64,000 bases of DNA from Labilibacter marinus. GTDB lineage: Bacteria > Bacteroidota > Bacteroidia > Bacteroidales > Marinilabiliaceae. The position numbers and the translations under genes were made by a program. This document shows, piece after piece, positions 45,021 through 53,500 of the stretch. The notes beneath the pieces are model-generated. The model was not told the DNA's origin. It made no database searches and saw only the letters and a program-made list of their open reading frames with translations. The stretch spans positions 44,529 to 108,528 of the forward strand of contig NZ_LXYE02000053.1 of the NCBI RefSeq assembly GCF_001659685.2, read 5' to 3'. How positions within the stretch are numbered: the stretch's first letter is position 1; each line of letters opens with the position of its first letter.

Positions 45021-46433
45021 TTATATGTATTTATATCCTACTTCAGAATGCTCCTGTTTGTACTCCATCATGGCGTTTCCAATTTTATCGAAAAGCTCCT
45101 GAGCTCCTTTGTAGGCAACATGTTTTAATCTGGATCCACCCATTCTATCATGTATAGGGAATCCGACTCTGATGATGGGAATGTTTAGCTCACGTGCGAT
45201 GTAGTAACCTTTACTGTTGCCCACTAATAAATCGGGTTTCATGTCGATACATAACTCATTGATTTTTTCATAATCTAAATCACCCATTACTTCAATGGAT
45301 TTGCCATGAGTTGGAGCACATCTTTCAATCTCTTCTTTTAGTTTTCCGCTGTTACCACCAGAGGCAGCTAAAATGACTTCAACGCCAATTTCATCCAGGA
45401 AACCTGTCATGGCAATCACTAAATCCTCTTCGCCATATACTACTGCTTTTTTACCAAAAACGTATTTATGTCCATCGGCGTAAGCATCAATCAATCTGCC
45501 TCGCTCCATGCTATATTTCTTCGGAATTTCGTTTCCACTGATGTCGCTGAGTAATTGAAATAATTCGTCACTTTGCGTGATGCCAACCGGAACGTTCATG
45601 GTGAATTTCTTTACCCCAAACTCCTTCTCTAGGTATTCAGCTCCAGTGTGCGCTAAATTTTTGTTTTTAATGCGACCTACTAAATTGCCTTTGTTAAGGA
45701 TGGGACCAAACTCAATACTTGCTTTTGCTCCACCCATCATTTTTAGCTCTTCAACTGGCGTTCCTCCATCAGGTATTCTATGGTATGTATCCCAAACAGG
45801 ATTATCTAGCGTCTCTGAATAATCAGGAACCATGATATAATCGATCCCAAAATCTTCTAAAATATCTTTCAACATCCTTAAATCCTCAGTTGAAATAAAA
45901 CCAGGAAAGATGTTTACCTTTTCGTTCATCTCCACCTTTGTGGCAAAGGTTTTGGTAATGGCAGCAACCGTTTCGTGGAAACCGTCCATGTGCGAACCTT
46001 GATAACTTGGCGTTGATGAGTATACAAACTCAGGTACGCTAGGGTCGTCGGCATTGGCTGCTTTGTAATTTCTTAAGGCCTGACCAATATCGTCGCCAAT
46101 GGTTTCGCTTAAGCAAGTGGTACAAACGCCAACTACTTCTGGTTTATACTGTGCAATAACATTATGTATGGCTGCACTTAAGTTAGCTTCGCCACCAAAA
46201 ATGGTTGACTCTTCGCTAAAGTTAGATGAGGCAATATCAACAGGCTCTTTATAGTGACTGATTAAATATCGTCGGATATAAGTGGCACATCCTTGTCCTC
46301 CGTGAATGACAGGAACACATCCTCTCACTCCTTTATATGCTATACTTCCGCCCAATGGAGAACACACTTTACATGCGTTTCTCGTGGCAACGAAGTTTTT
46401 ACGTTCTTTTAATACTGGTATCTTGTCGGCCAT
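45021..46433 (-). CDS. nifN: Nitrogenase cofactor scaffold protein NifN
   Basis: The protein has 470 residues and is homologous to NifK. Cysteines near the N-terminus (NACKVCSPLGGSIAYKGVRG then GGQGCATYIRRYL) and CTTCLSETIGDDI follow the NifK pattern but differ at P-cluster sites. With NifE it forms the scaffold on which NifB-co matures to FeMo-co. It lies 90 bp after nifE. Confidence 0.92.
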   Translation of the reverse strand: MADKIPVLKERKNFVATRNACKVCSPLGGSIAYKGVRGCVPVIHGGQGCATYIRRYLISHYKEPVDIASSNFSEESTIFGGEANLSAAIHNVIAQYKPEVVGVCTTCLSETIGDDIGQALRNYKAANADDPSVPEFVYSSTPSYQGSHMDGFHETVAAITKTFATKVEMNEKVNIFPGFISTEDLRMLKDILEDFGIDYIMVPDYSETLDNPVWDTYHRIPDGGTPVEELKMMGGAKASIEFGPILNKGNLVGRIKNKNLAHTGAEYLEKEFGVKKFTMNVPVGITQSDELFQLLSDISGNEIPKKYSMERGRLIDAYADGHKYVFGKKAVVYGEEDLVIAMTGFLDEIGVEVILAASGGNSGKLKEEIERCAPTHGKSIEVMGDLDYEKINELCIDMKPDLLVGNSKGYYIARELNIPIIRVGFPIHDRMGGSRLKHVAYKGAQELFDKIGNAMMEYKQEHSEVGYKYI

Positions 46434-46441
46434 TTTATTCT

Positions 46442-46526
46442 AGTATAAAGATTAAAGTATAAAGTATAAAGATGATTTACAGCTTGAGCTAAAGTCTTAT
46501 GTCTTTCGTCTTTATACTTTTGTCTA
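46442..46526 (-). repeat. Heptad hairpin element between nifE and nifN (word AGTATAA)
   Basis: AAAG recurs at 46447, 46454, 46461 and 46468, and CTT at 46496, 46503, 46510 and 46517. AAAGTATAAAGA (46461-46472) pairs perfectly with TCTTTATACTTT (46509-46520). The core AGATGATTTACAGCTTG follows the 5' arm. The last heptad contains the nifE stop codon. Confidence 0.78.
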
Positions 46527-47858
46527 TTTTTTATCAATAAACTTCCACACAGGGCTGCAAACCGAAGCGTATACTTCTTTAGCGAAGTTGAGCATGCCTA
46601 CAAATCCAGCTAATGCTTCTTTACGTTCGTGGTTGTGATCGCAAAAACCAAGTCCTAGTTTATAGGCTATAGGGCGTTCTTTAACACCACCTATAAAAAG
46701 GTCGGCTCCTGTTTGTTTTACAAAGTCTGATAACTCATTGGGGTTAGAGTCATCCACAATAACAGTCCCTTTGTCGCAAATTTTTTGCAATAGCTTGTAA
46801 TCGTCTTTGTTTCCTGTTTGTGAACCTACTACCACGGTTTGCATACCTAGTAAGCGTAATGCTTTTACTAAGCTGATGGCTTTAAAAGCTCCACCTACAT
46901 AAATAGCGGCTTTTTTACCTTCTAGCTTTTCGCGATAGGGTTGAAGTGCAGGAATAAGCTCTGCTATTTCTTCAGAAACCAAGGCTCGTGCTTTGGCCAT
47001 TAACTCGGGGTCGTTAAAATGTGTAGCTACTTCGTAAAGTGCATCCGACATATCTTCGATACCAAAGTAGGATACCTTTTTAAAAGGGATATCGTACTTA
47101 TCTTTCATTTCTTTGGCTACGTGCATCATACTTCCTGAGCACTGTACCACGTTTAACGATGCTTTATGACATCTACGAACCTGTTCTACTCGGCCATCGC
47201 CAGTAAGGCACGCGATAATCTCCACACCAATTTTTTTATAATATTCGGCTAGTATCCATAATTCACCAGCCAGGTTAAAATCGCCTAATATGTTAATGCT
47301 ATATTTAGGAGGAACATAATCATCATTGGTTCCTACCAGATTCATTAAAGCATCACAGGCAGCTTTGTAACCATCTTTTTTAGTTCCTTTAAAGCCTTCG
47401 CTCATTACAGGCAGAACTTCTACGCCTGTTTCTTTGGTTAGCTGTCGGGCAACAGCTTCTACATCATCACCAATAACGCCTACTATACAAGTGCTGTAAA
47501 TAAAAACAGCTTCAGGTTTGTACGACTCGATTAATTCGGTCAGTGCGCTATATAATTTTTTTTCTCCTCCAAAAACCACATCCTTCTCATGTAAGTCGGT
47601 AGAAAAGCTTAAGCGGTGTAATTGTGGACCTGATGACATTGCTCCCCTGATATCCCATGTATAGGCGGCACATCCTATTGGGCCATGGACAAGGTGAAGT
47701 GCATCGGCAATTGGGTAAAGTACTACCCGTGAACCACAAAAAACGCAAGCTCTCTGACTTACTGATCCTGCTACTGATTTTTTTTCGCAGGCTAAATCAT
47801 GTTGGTCTTCGCCAATGGTAACAATCTGGGATGTTCTATCTTTTATATATTTTGACAT
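46524..47858 (-). CDS. nifE: Nitrogenase cofactor scaffold protein NifE
   Basis: The protein has 444 residues and is homologous to NifD. Cys-containing segments RACVFCGSRVVLYPIADALH, LVHGPIGCAAYTWDIRG and IYSTCIVGVIGDDVEAV match NifE. It partners with NifN. The 341-bp gap before it, full of hairpins, separates this scaffold part of the operon from the structural genes nifHDK. Confidence 0.94.
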   Translation of the reverse strand: MSKYIKDRTSQIVTIGEDQHDLACEKKSVAGSVSQRACVFCGSRVVLYPIADALHLVHGPIGCAAYTWDIRGAMSSGPQLHRLSFSTDLHEKDVVFGGEKKLYSALTELIESYKPEAVFIYSTCIVGVIGDDVEAVARQLTKETGVEVLPVMSEGFKGTKKDGYKAACDALMNLVGTNDDYVPPKYSINILGDFNLAGELWILAEYYKKIGVEIIACLTGDGRVEQVRRCHKASLNVVQCSGSMMHVAKEMKDKYDIPFKKVSYFGIEDMSDALYEVATHFNDPELMAKARALVSEEIAELIPALQPYREKLEGKKAAIYVGGAFKAISLVKALRLLGMQTVVVGSQTGNKDDYKLLQKICDKGTVIVDDSNPNELSDFVKQTGADLFIGGVKERPIAYKLGLGFCDHNHERKEALAGFVGMLNFAKEVYASVCSPVWKFIDKK

Positions 47859-48084
47859 GATATATCTGTTTTAATAGAAAGATTGGGTCTTGACAAGACT
47901 CATTAAATAATTAAGAGAATTAATATCTCTTAGAGACAAGGACAAAGGCTGGCGAGGCAATTCAAATATTTATACCACCTATTATTTACCACTTCAGCGT
48001 TCCGAAGTATAATTGCCTCACCAGTCTTAACCTCTGGCAAACACAAATTTGTCGCTTGATAAATCAAGCTTAGATTATTAGATA
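47859..48084 (-). other. Long structured leader in the nifK-nifE gap
   Basis: On the transcribed (minus) strand GACUGGUGAGGCAAUU (48026 to 48011) pairs with AAUUGCCUCGCCAGCC (47962 to 47947): 14 Watson-Crick pairs, one wobble and one mismatch. Inside it ACUUC/GAAGU (48008-48004 with 47995-47991) forms a hairpin. Nearer nifE are TAAGAGA/TCTCTTA (47912-47932) and GTCTT/AAGAC (47887-47899). No frame is coding. It could be an attenuator or processing site that lowers nifEN relative to nifDK. Confidence 0.65.
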
Positions 48085-48157
48085 CAAGTATCAAGTATCA
48101 AGATGATGTGCAAGCTGTAAATAAGTCTTGTGTCTTGATACTTACTACTTGATACTA
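48085..48157 (-). repeat. Heptad hairpin element after nifK (word AGTATCA)
   Basis: CAAG recurs at 48085 (as CAAG), 48092 and 48099, and CTT at 48127, 48134, 48141 and 48148. AAGTATCAAGA (48093-48103) pairs perfectly with TCTTGATACTT (48133-48143). The core is AGATGATGTGCAAGCTG. Compared with the nifE-nifN element, both arms have changed together (A to C and T to G). Confidence 0.78.
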
Positions 48158-48199
48158 TTTTTACAAAATGTAAATCTTAATTGCTAGTTCCGCCGGGAC

Positions 48200-49582
48200 T
48201 TACATTACAAGCTCAACAGCTTCTTCAGGAGAATTTTCATCCTGATATTGCATGATAAGGTCAAGCATTTTTTCTAGGATACGGATACCTCCCATATAAC
48301 CTAAGGTTGGGAAATAAGAGTGTCCAACACGGTCAACAATTGGGAAACCCATTCTTAAGAAAGGAATCTTCTCATCAAGAGAGATGTACTTTCCGTAAGT
48401 GTTACCGATTAATAAATCAACACCTTCTTGTTTAATCCACTGGTGTAATTGGAACATATCCGCATTCGCACCATTTTTATATTTCACTTGGTCAATTTTG
48501 TCTCCAAGAACCTCTTTAAGTCTCTTTTCAAATGCTTTTCCTGGTGTACCAGAAACCACATAAGCAGGAACCATATCAAGGTCTAATAAGAACTCAACCA
48601 TTGGAATTAATTGATCAGGATCTCCGAATAATGCTACACGTTTTCCGTAGAAATACTGGTGCATATCAGTAATCATATCCATTAAGCGACCTCTTTCCAT
48701 ATCTATTTCTTCAGGTACAGATACTGCACCAGCTTTAGATAAAGACATGATGAAACGGTCAGTAGCCTTAACTCCGATAGGAAGATCAAGTAAATCAAAA
48801 GGAACTTTGCAAGAGTTGTCAAGCGCAACAGCAGCACCTTTAGTACCGAATTGTCCTATGGCAACCGTTTTCATGCTGTCTCCCATGCTTACTAGCTCAG
48901 GAATAGTAGTACCACCTTTTGGATACATTTCGAATTTACCTGTCATTGGAGCATCCAAAACATCAGAAGTATCAGGAGCCAATACGGTTTTGATACCCAT
49001 CATTTTGGTGATTCTTTTTAGCTCACGCATGTCAGATGGCTCAACCCAACCAGCAAGTAGGTTGATTTGACGTTTAGCCTCGTCAGTTTTTATAGCAAAA
49101 TACTTAACGATAGACTCTAACATATTGTGATAACCTGTAACGTGAGAACCTACGTAACTTGGTGTTGCTGCTTCAATCACGTGTTTTCCTTCAGGTACTT
49201 TACCGTCAGCGTTAGCTTTTGCAACAATTTGCTTAAGGTCATCACCAATTGTTTCTGATAAACAAGTTGAGTGAACTGCGATGATTTCTGGATCGTACAC
49301 TGAAAATATTGTTCCGATAGCTTGTAAAAGGTTGGCTTGTCCACCGAAAACTGAAGAACCTTCAGTAAATGATGAAGTTGCAGCCATTACAGGCTCTTTG
49401 TAGTGACGAGTTAGCGCTGTTCTGTGATAAGAACAACATCCCTGTGAACCGTGGCTATGTGGTAAACATCCGTGAATACCTAATGCCGCGTACATGGCAC
49501 CTACCGGCTGACATGTTTTAGCCGGGTTAATGGTTAGTGCCTTTCTATCTATTTCTTTTTCTGTTGTATGTCTTAATAACAT
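48200..49582 (-). CDS. nifK: Nitrogenase molybdenum-iron protein beta chain NifK
   Basis: The protein has 460 residues, the short NifK type without an N-terminal extension, as in anaerobes. P-cluster ligands are C24 (AKTCQPVGAM), C49 (GSQGCCSYHRT) and C107 (HSTCLSETIGDD). It pairs with NifD to form the catalytic MoFe protein. It lies 19 bp after nifD. Confidence 0.97.
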   Translation of the reverse strand: MLLRHTTEKEIDRKALTINPAKTCQPVGAMYAALGIHGCLPHSHGSQGCCSYHRTALTRHYKEPVMAATSSFTEGSSVFGGQANLLQAIGTIFSVYDPEIIAVHSTCLSETIGDDLKQIVAKANADGKVPEGKHVIEAATPSYVGSHVTGYHNMLESIVKYFAIKTDEAKRQINLLAGWVEPSDMRELKRITKMMGIKTVLAPDTSDVLDAPMTGKFEMYPKGGTTIPELVSMGDSMKTVAIGQFGTKGAAVALDNSCKVPFDLLDLPIGVKATDRFIMSLSKAGAVSVPEEIDMERGRLMDMITDMHQYFYGKRVALFGDPDQLIPMVEFLLDLDMVPAYVVSGTPGKAFEKRLKEVLGDKIDQVKYKNGANADMFQLHQWIKQEGVDLLIGNTYGKYISLDEKIPFLRMGFPIVDRVGHSYFPTLGYMGGIRILEKMLDLIMQYQDENSPEEAVELVM

Positions 49583-49601
49583 AGTAATGTCCTCCTAATG
49601 A

Positions 49602-51239
49602 TTAAGCGTTAATAGTCATGCTACCTACAATCTCTGGTTCTGATTTCCATGGAGAATCAACCATTTTCCAAACATCAGTTACCAACATGCGTTCCATCTC
49701 TTTAAAGAAGTTGATGGCTCCACCGAAAGCAGTGTAAGGACCACCGTAATCGTAACTATGAAGCTGCTTTAATGGAATACCCGACTTTTGAACCACGTAT
49801 TTCTCTTTGATACCAGCACAGAAGATATCTGGCTTGTAGAACTCGATTAGTTTTTCCGTTTCGTGGTGAGAAACATCATCAATAACTAAAGAGTTTTTGG
49901 CCATTTCAGGCATCATACCTTCGTAATCGCTAAATGCATAACCTTTTTCTTCAAGGGCTGCTTTTTTAGTTACAAGGTCATCGCGCCATAACTCAGGATT
50001 ATCTGTTTTCTCGATTGTTAAATCCTCGATGTTACGTGTATCTGCGTCAATCTTAATGTTAGGAATTACTTTACGTCCTTCATAATCATCACGGTGAGCA
50101 AACTCATAACCTGCCGAAACAGTTGTCATTCCAAGCTCTTTAAATAACTCTTGGTAATGGTGAGCACGAGATCCACCTACGAACATCATAGCTAGTTTAC
50201 CTTCCGTTTTAGGCTTAATAGCATCCATTACTACTTGTACTTTCGCCGATTCGCGAGCAATTACTTCTTCAATTTTTGCAGTTAAATCAGCATCATCAAA
50301 GAATTCTCCTACTTTGCGAAGTGTTTTAGCAGTAGCATCGGCTCCAATAAAGTTGGCTTTGATCCATGGAATACCGTATTTCTCTTCCATCATCTCTGCG
50401 ATGTAGTTGATAGAACGGTGACACATTACAATGTTTAAGTCAACGGTATGTGAATACTCCATACTTTTAATGGTAGAGTTACCAGAGAAAGTAGAAATTA
50501 ACTCAATGCCTATTTCTTCGAATAAAGCTTCTAATTCAAAAGCATCACCACCAATGTTATACTCACCTAATAAGTTCATTTGGAACTTGCTTTCGCGAGG
50601 ACGATCATTTAATCCAACTACGTTTTTAAATACACCGTTGTTAGCAATGTGGTGACCTGCAGACTGAGATACTCCGCGGTATCCCTCACAAGAGAAACCG
50701 AATATGTTGATACCTAATTCTGCTTGCATATCGCGAGATACAGAGTGAACATCATCACCAATTAGTCCTACTGGACAAGTTGAGAAGATACCGATTGCTT
50801 TAGGATTAAATAAAGCATGTGCTTCGCGAATAGCTTCTTTTAATTTAACCTCTCCACCAAATACAATATTTTCATCTTGCATATCTGTAGAGAAAGAGTA
50901 AGTGATAAAGTTATCTTCTCCCTCAGCTGGTCTGGTTTGGTTACGACGGGTTAACCATGCGTAAAAACTACAACCAATAGGTCCGTGTACTAAGTTGATG
51001 ATATCTCTGGTTGGTCCTAAAACCACCCCTTTACAACCTGCGTAAGTACATCCTCTTTGGGTAATGATACCAGGAATGGTACGTACGTTAGCTTGTACTT
51101 CCTGATCTACCTCAGGATCGTTAGCAACCATACCCTTTTTACGCTTCTTAGCAATTTTGCTAGGGTACTTGCTAATGATGTCTTCTATTAATGGAGTAGG
51201 ATCTGGTAATCCTGCTGAATAATCTTTCTTTTTAACCAT
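49602..51239 (-). CDS. nifD: Nitrogenase molybdenum-iron protein alpha chain NifD
   Basis: The protein has 545 residues. P-cluster ligands are C64 (QRGCTYAGCKG), C90 (GPIGCSFYAW) and C155 (FSTCPVGLIGDD). FeMo-co ligands are C273 (VMCHRSINYI) and H494 (LHSYDYGGPY). An insert of about 55 residues (about 390-445) before the last domain is typical of the clostridial/Chlorobi-type NifD. The downstream order nifK and the nifV gene support a molybdenum enzyme rather than Vnf or Anf. Confidence 0.97.
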   Translation of the reverse strand: MVKKKDYSAGLPDPTPLIEDIISKYPSKIAKKRKKGMVANDPEVDQEVQANVRTIPGIITQRGCTYAGCKGVVLGPTRDIINLVHGPIGCSFYAWLTRRNQTRPAEGEDNFITYSFSTDMQDENIVFGGEVKLKEAIREAHALFNPKAIGIFSTCPVGLIGDDVHSVSRDMQAELGINIFGFSCEGYRGVSQSAGHHIANNGVFKNVVGLNDRPRESKFQMNLLGEYNIGGDAFELEALFEEIGIELISTFSGNSTIKSMEYSHTVDLNIVMCHRSINYIAEMMEEKYGIPWIKANFIGADATAKTLRKVGEFFDDADLTAKIEEVIARESAKVQVVMDAIKPKTEGKLAMMFVGGSRAHHYQELFKELGMTTVSAGYEFAHRDDYEGRKVIPNIKIDADTRNIEDLTIEKTDNPELWRDDLVTKKAALEEKGYAFSDYEGMMPEMAKNSLVIDDVSHHETEKLIEFYKPDIFCAGIKEKYVVQKSGIPLKQLHSYDYGGPYTAFGGAINFFKEMERMLVTDVWKMVDSPWKSEPEIVGSMTINA

Positions 51240-51275
51240 GTTTTCTTGTTTTTAAGTGATAAAAACGAATCGTAA

Positions 51276-51653
51276 TTAATCCACTGCTTTGCTTCCTGTA
51301 ATTCCAGTTCTTACCTGGATTACATCCATCATTGGCATTACAAATATTTTTCCACATCCATGTGGCTCGCCTTGGTTAGCGTCAATAATTGCGTCTACTG
51401 TAGGCTGTACAAATTGGTCGTTTACCACGATTTCAAGTACTCTTTGTGCGCGAAGGCGTGGCTCTTTTCCTAAATGCTCTAAAGCTTCAGGTTGATCATT
51501 TTTAACGCCCTCAAGTATCTTAGCTTCCCAAAGTCCTTTACCTCTTCCAAACACTTTACCCGATGCAGTCATCGAAGTAACGTTGGCATCTAAAAGAGCC
51601 TTTTTGGTAGCATTCATCTTATCGATGTTTATTATTGCCATTACTTTCTTCAT
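51276..51653 (-). CDS. nifI2: Nitrogenase regulatory PII-like protein NifI2
   Basis: The protein has 125 residues of the PII family. The T-loop region is altered and longer than in GlnB (GKGLWEAKILEGVKNDQPEA), and the segment RAQRVLEIVVNDQFVQPTVD and GCGKIFVMPMMDVIQVRTG are clear. In methanogens NifI1 and NifI2 bind 2-oxoglutarate and ATP and switch off the MoFe protein directly when ammonium appears. It lies between nifI1 and nifD with 26 and 36 bp gaps. Confidence 0.93.
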   Translation of the reverse strand: MKKVMAIINIDKMNATKKALLDANVTSMTASGKVFGRGKGLWEAKILEGVKNDQPEALEHLGKEPRLRAQRVLEIVVNDQFVQPTVDAIIDANQGEPHGCGKIFVMPMMDVIQVRTGITGSKAVD

Positions 51654-51680
51654 GTCTCAGACTTTTTTGATGTTAGTAAA

Positions 51681-52007
51681 TTAAAGTTCTTTTACTCCTC
51701 TTGAGATAGTGTATGCTTCCTCTACTGGAGTGATGAAAATTTTACCATCACCAAAAGCTCCTTTTTCTCCTGAACGTGCAGCTTCCATAATGGTAGATAC
51801 TGCAAAGTCTTTGTCTTCGTCTTTAATCACCATAATTAACTGCTCTTTTGGCAACTCATCATAAGTAACATCTCCAATTTTAATACCTCTTTGTTTTCCT
51901 CTACCTACAACAGGCGATTTTGTAACGGCGATATAACCCGCTTCGAATAAAGCTTTAAGAACTGCACTTGATTTTTCTGGACGTATAATTGCTTTGATCA
52001 TTAACAT
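51681..52007 (-). CDS. nifI1: Nitrogenase regulatory PII-like protein NifI1
   Basis: The protein has 108 residues of the PII family, with the T-loop GRGKQRGIKIGDVTYDELPK and the C-terminal GDGKIFITPVEEAYTISRG. The pair nifI1-nifI2 between nifH and nifD marks the archaeal/anaerobe type of post-translational nitrogenase control, not the DraT/DraG system. No draT or draG is in this window. Confidence 0.94.
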   Translation of the reverse strand: MLMIKAIIRPEKSSAVLKALFEAGYIAVTKSPVVGRGKQRGIKIGDVTYDELPKEQLIMVIKDEDKDFAVSTIMEAARSGEKGAFGDGKIFITPVEEAYTISRGVKEL

Positions 52008-52101
52008 TTTCTGGGTCTCCTATTTTTTAATAAATAAATGTTGAGATGTGAATTGATATGAAATAGGTTATCTCAACTGAAGTTTGTTTGATTTTTTAAG
52101 T

Positions 52102-52170
52102 ACTCAGTCTGCAGTCCTCAGCAAGCAGTATTTTGTGGACCGCTTACTGTTGGCTGCTTATTTTGACTGA
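52102..52170 (-). repeat. Heptad element between nifH and nifI1 (word NNNCAGT)
   Basis: CAGT or CAGC begins at 52105, 52112, 52119 and 52126 (exact 7-nt period). ACTG or GCTG begins at 52146 and 52153, with a further ACTG at 52166. The outer arms CTCAGTC (52103-52109) and GACTGAG (52165-52171) are perfect complements, so the whole stretch can fold back. It may influence the nifH-rich transcript end. Confidence 0.65.
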
Positions 52171-52176
52171 GAAAAA

Positions 52177-53007
<831 letters not shown>

Positions 53008-53050
53008 TTAATTTTAATAGGTTTATACTAATTGTCTGTTTGGTTTCTCT

Positions 53051-53070
53051 TATTTCACACGGTGTGCCAA
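53051..53070 (-). promoter_or_regulatory. Candidate sigma-54 promoter of nifH
   Basis: On the minus strand TTGGCAC (53070 to 53064) is followed by N5 and GTGAA, against the consensus TTGGCAC-N5-TTGCW. The -24 box is perfect and the -12 box keeps G but has A for C. Transcription would start near 53044, some 43 nt before nifH. A NifA-type activator encoded at 57.7 kb supports sigma-54 control. Confidence 0.42.
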
Positions 53071-53182
53071 GAATGAATTATAGGACTGTTTAAAAATGCA
53101 TGTGTGTGGTGTAAGTGTCAGTAGTACAGTGTTTAAAAAAATATTAAAAGACTGATTTGTTTTTGGCATGCTTAAATTTGTA

Positions 53183-53255
53183 CTACATTAATGTAGGAAT
53201 AAGCCCGATCGTTACTTTTTAGGTAACAAAAAGCGTAATGTGCACTGTGTCAGTG
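53183..53255. promoter_or_regulatory. Three palindromes upstream of nifH
   Basis: CTACATTAATGTAG (53183-53196) is a perfect 14-bp palindrome. GTTAC-N7-GTAAC lies at 53211-53227, and CACTG-TGT-CAGTG at 53243-53255. They lie 113 to 205 bp above the candidate nifH promoter, where enhancer-type activator sites are expected. I saw no classical TGT-N10-ACA NifA site by eye. The rest of the gap (53256-53500) is AT-rich with nothing clear. Confidence 0.5.
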
Positions 53256-53500
53256 TATAATAAATAGGTTGCGAATTACTTGATTACAAAAGGGTAGGAA
53301 AGTGTGATATTTATCAGGGTTATGTAATGTGTAATGATTGTCATACGTAATATAATAATAGTAAAACGAGGATATAAATGGAATTGGCAATAATAATAAA
53401 GAATTAAATTGTGTACATTTGTTATGTGATCGTTATGTGACTAAGTGGTTTTGATTTTTTTTAATTGTTTGATTAACTGAGTGTTTTATTTTTTATTTGT

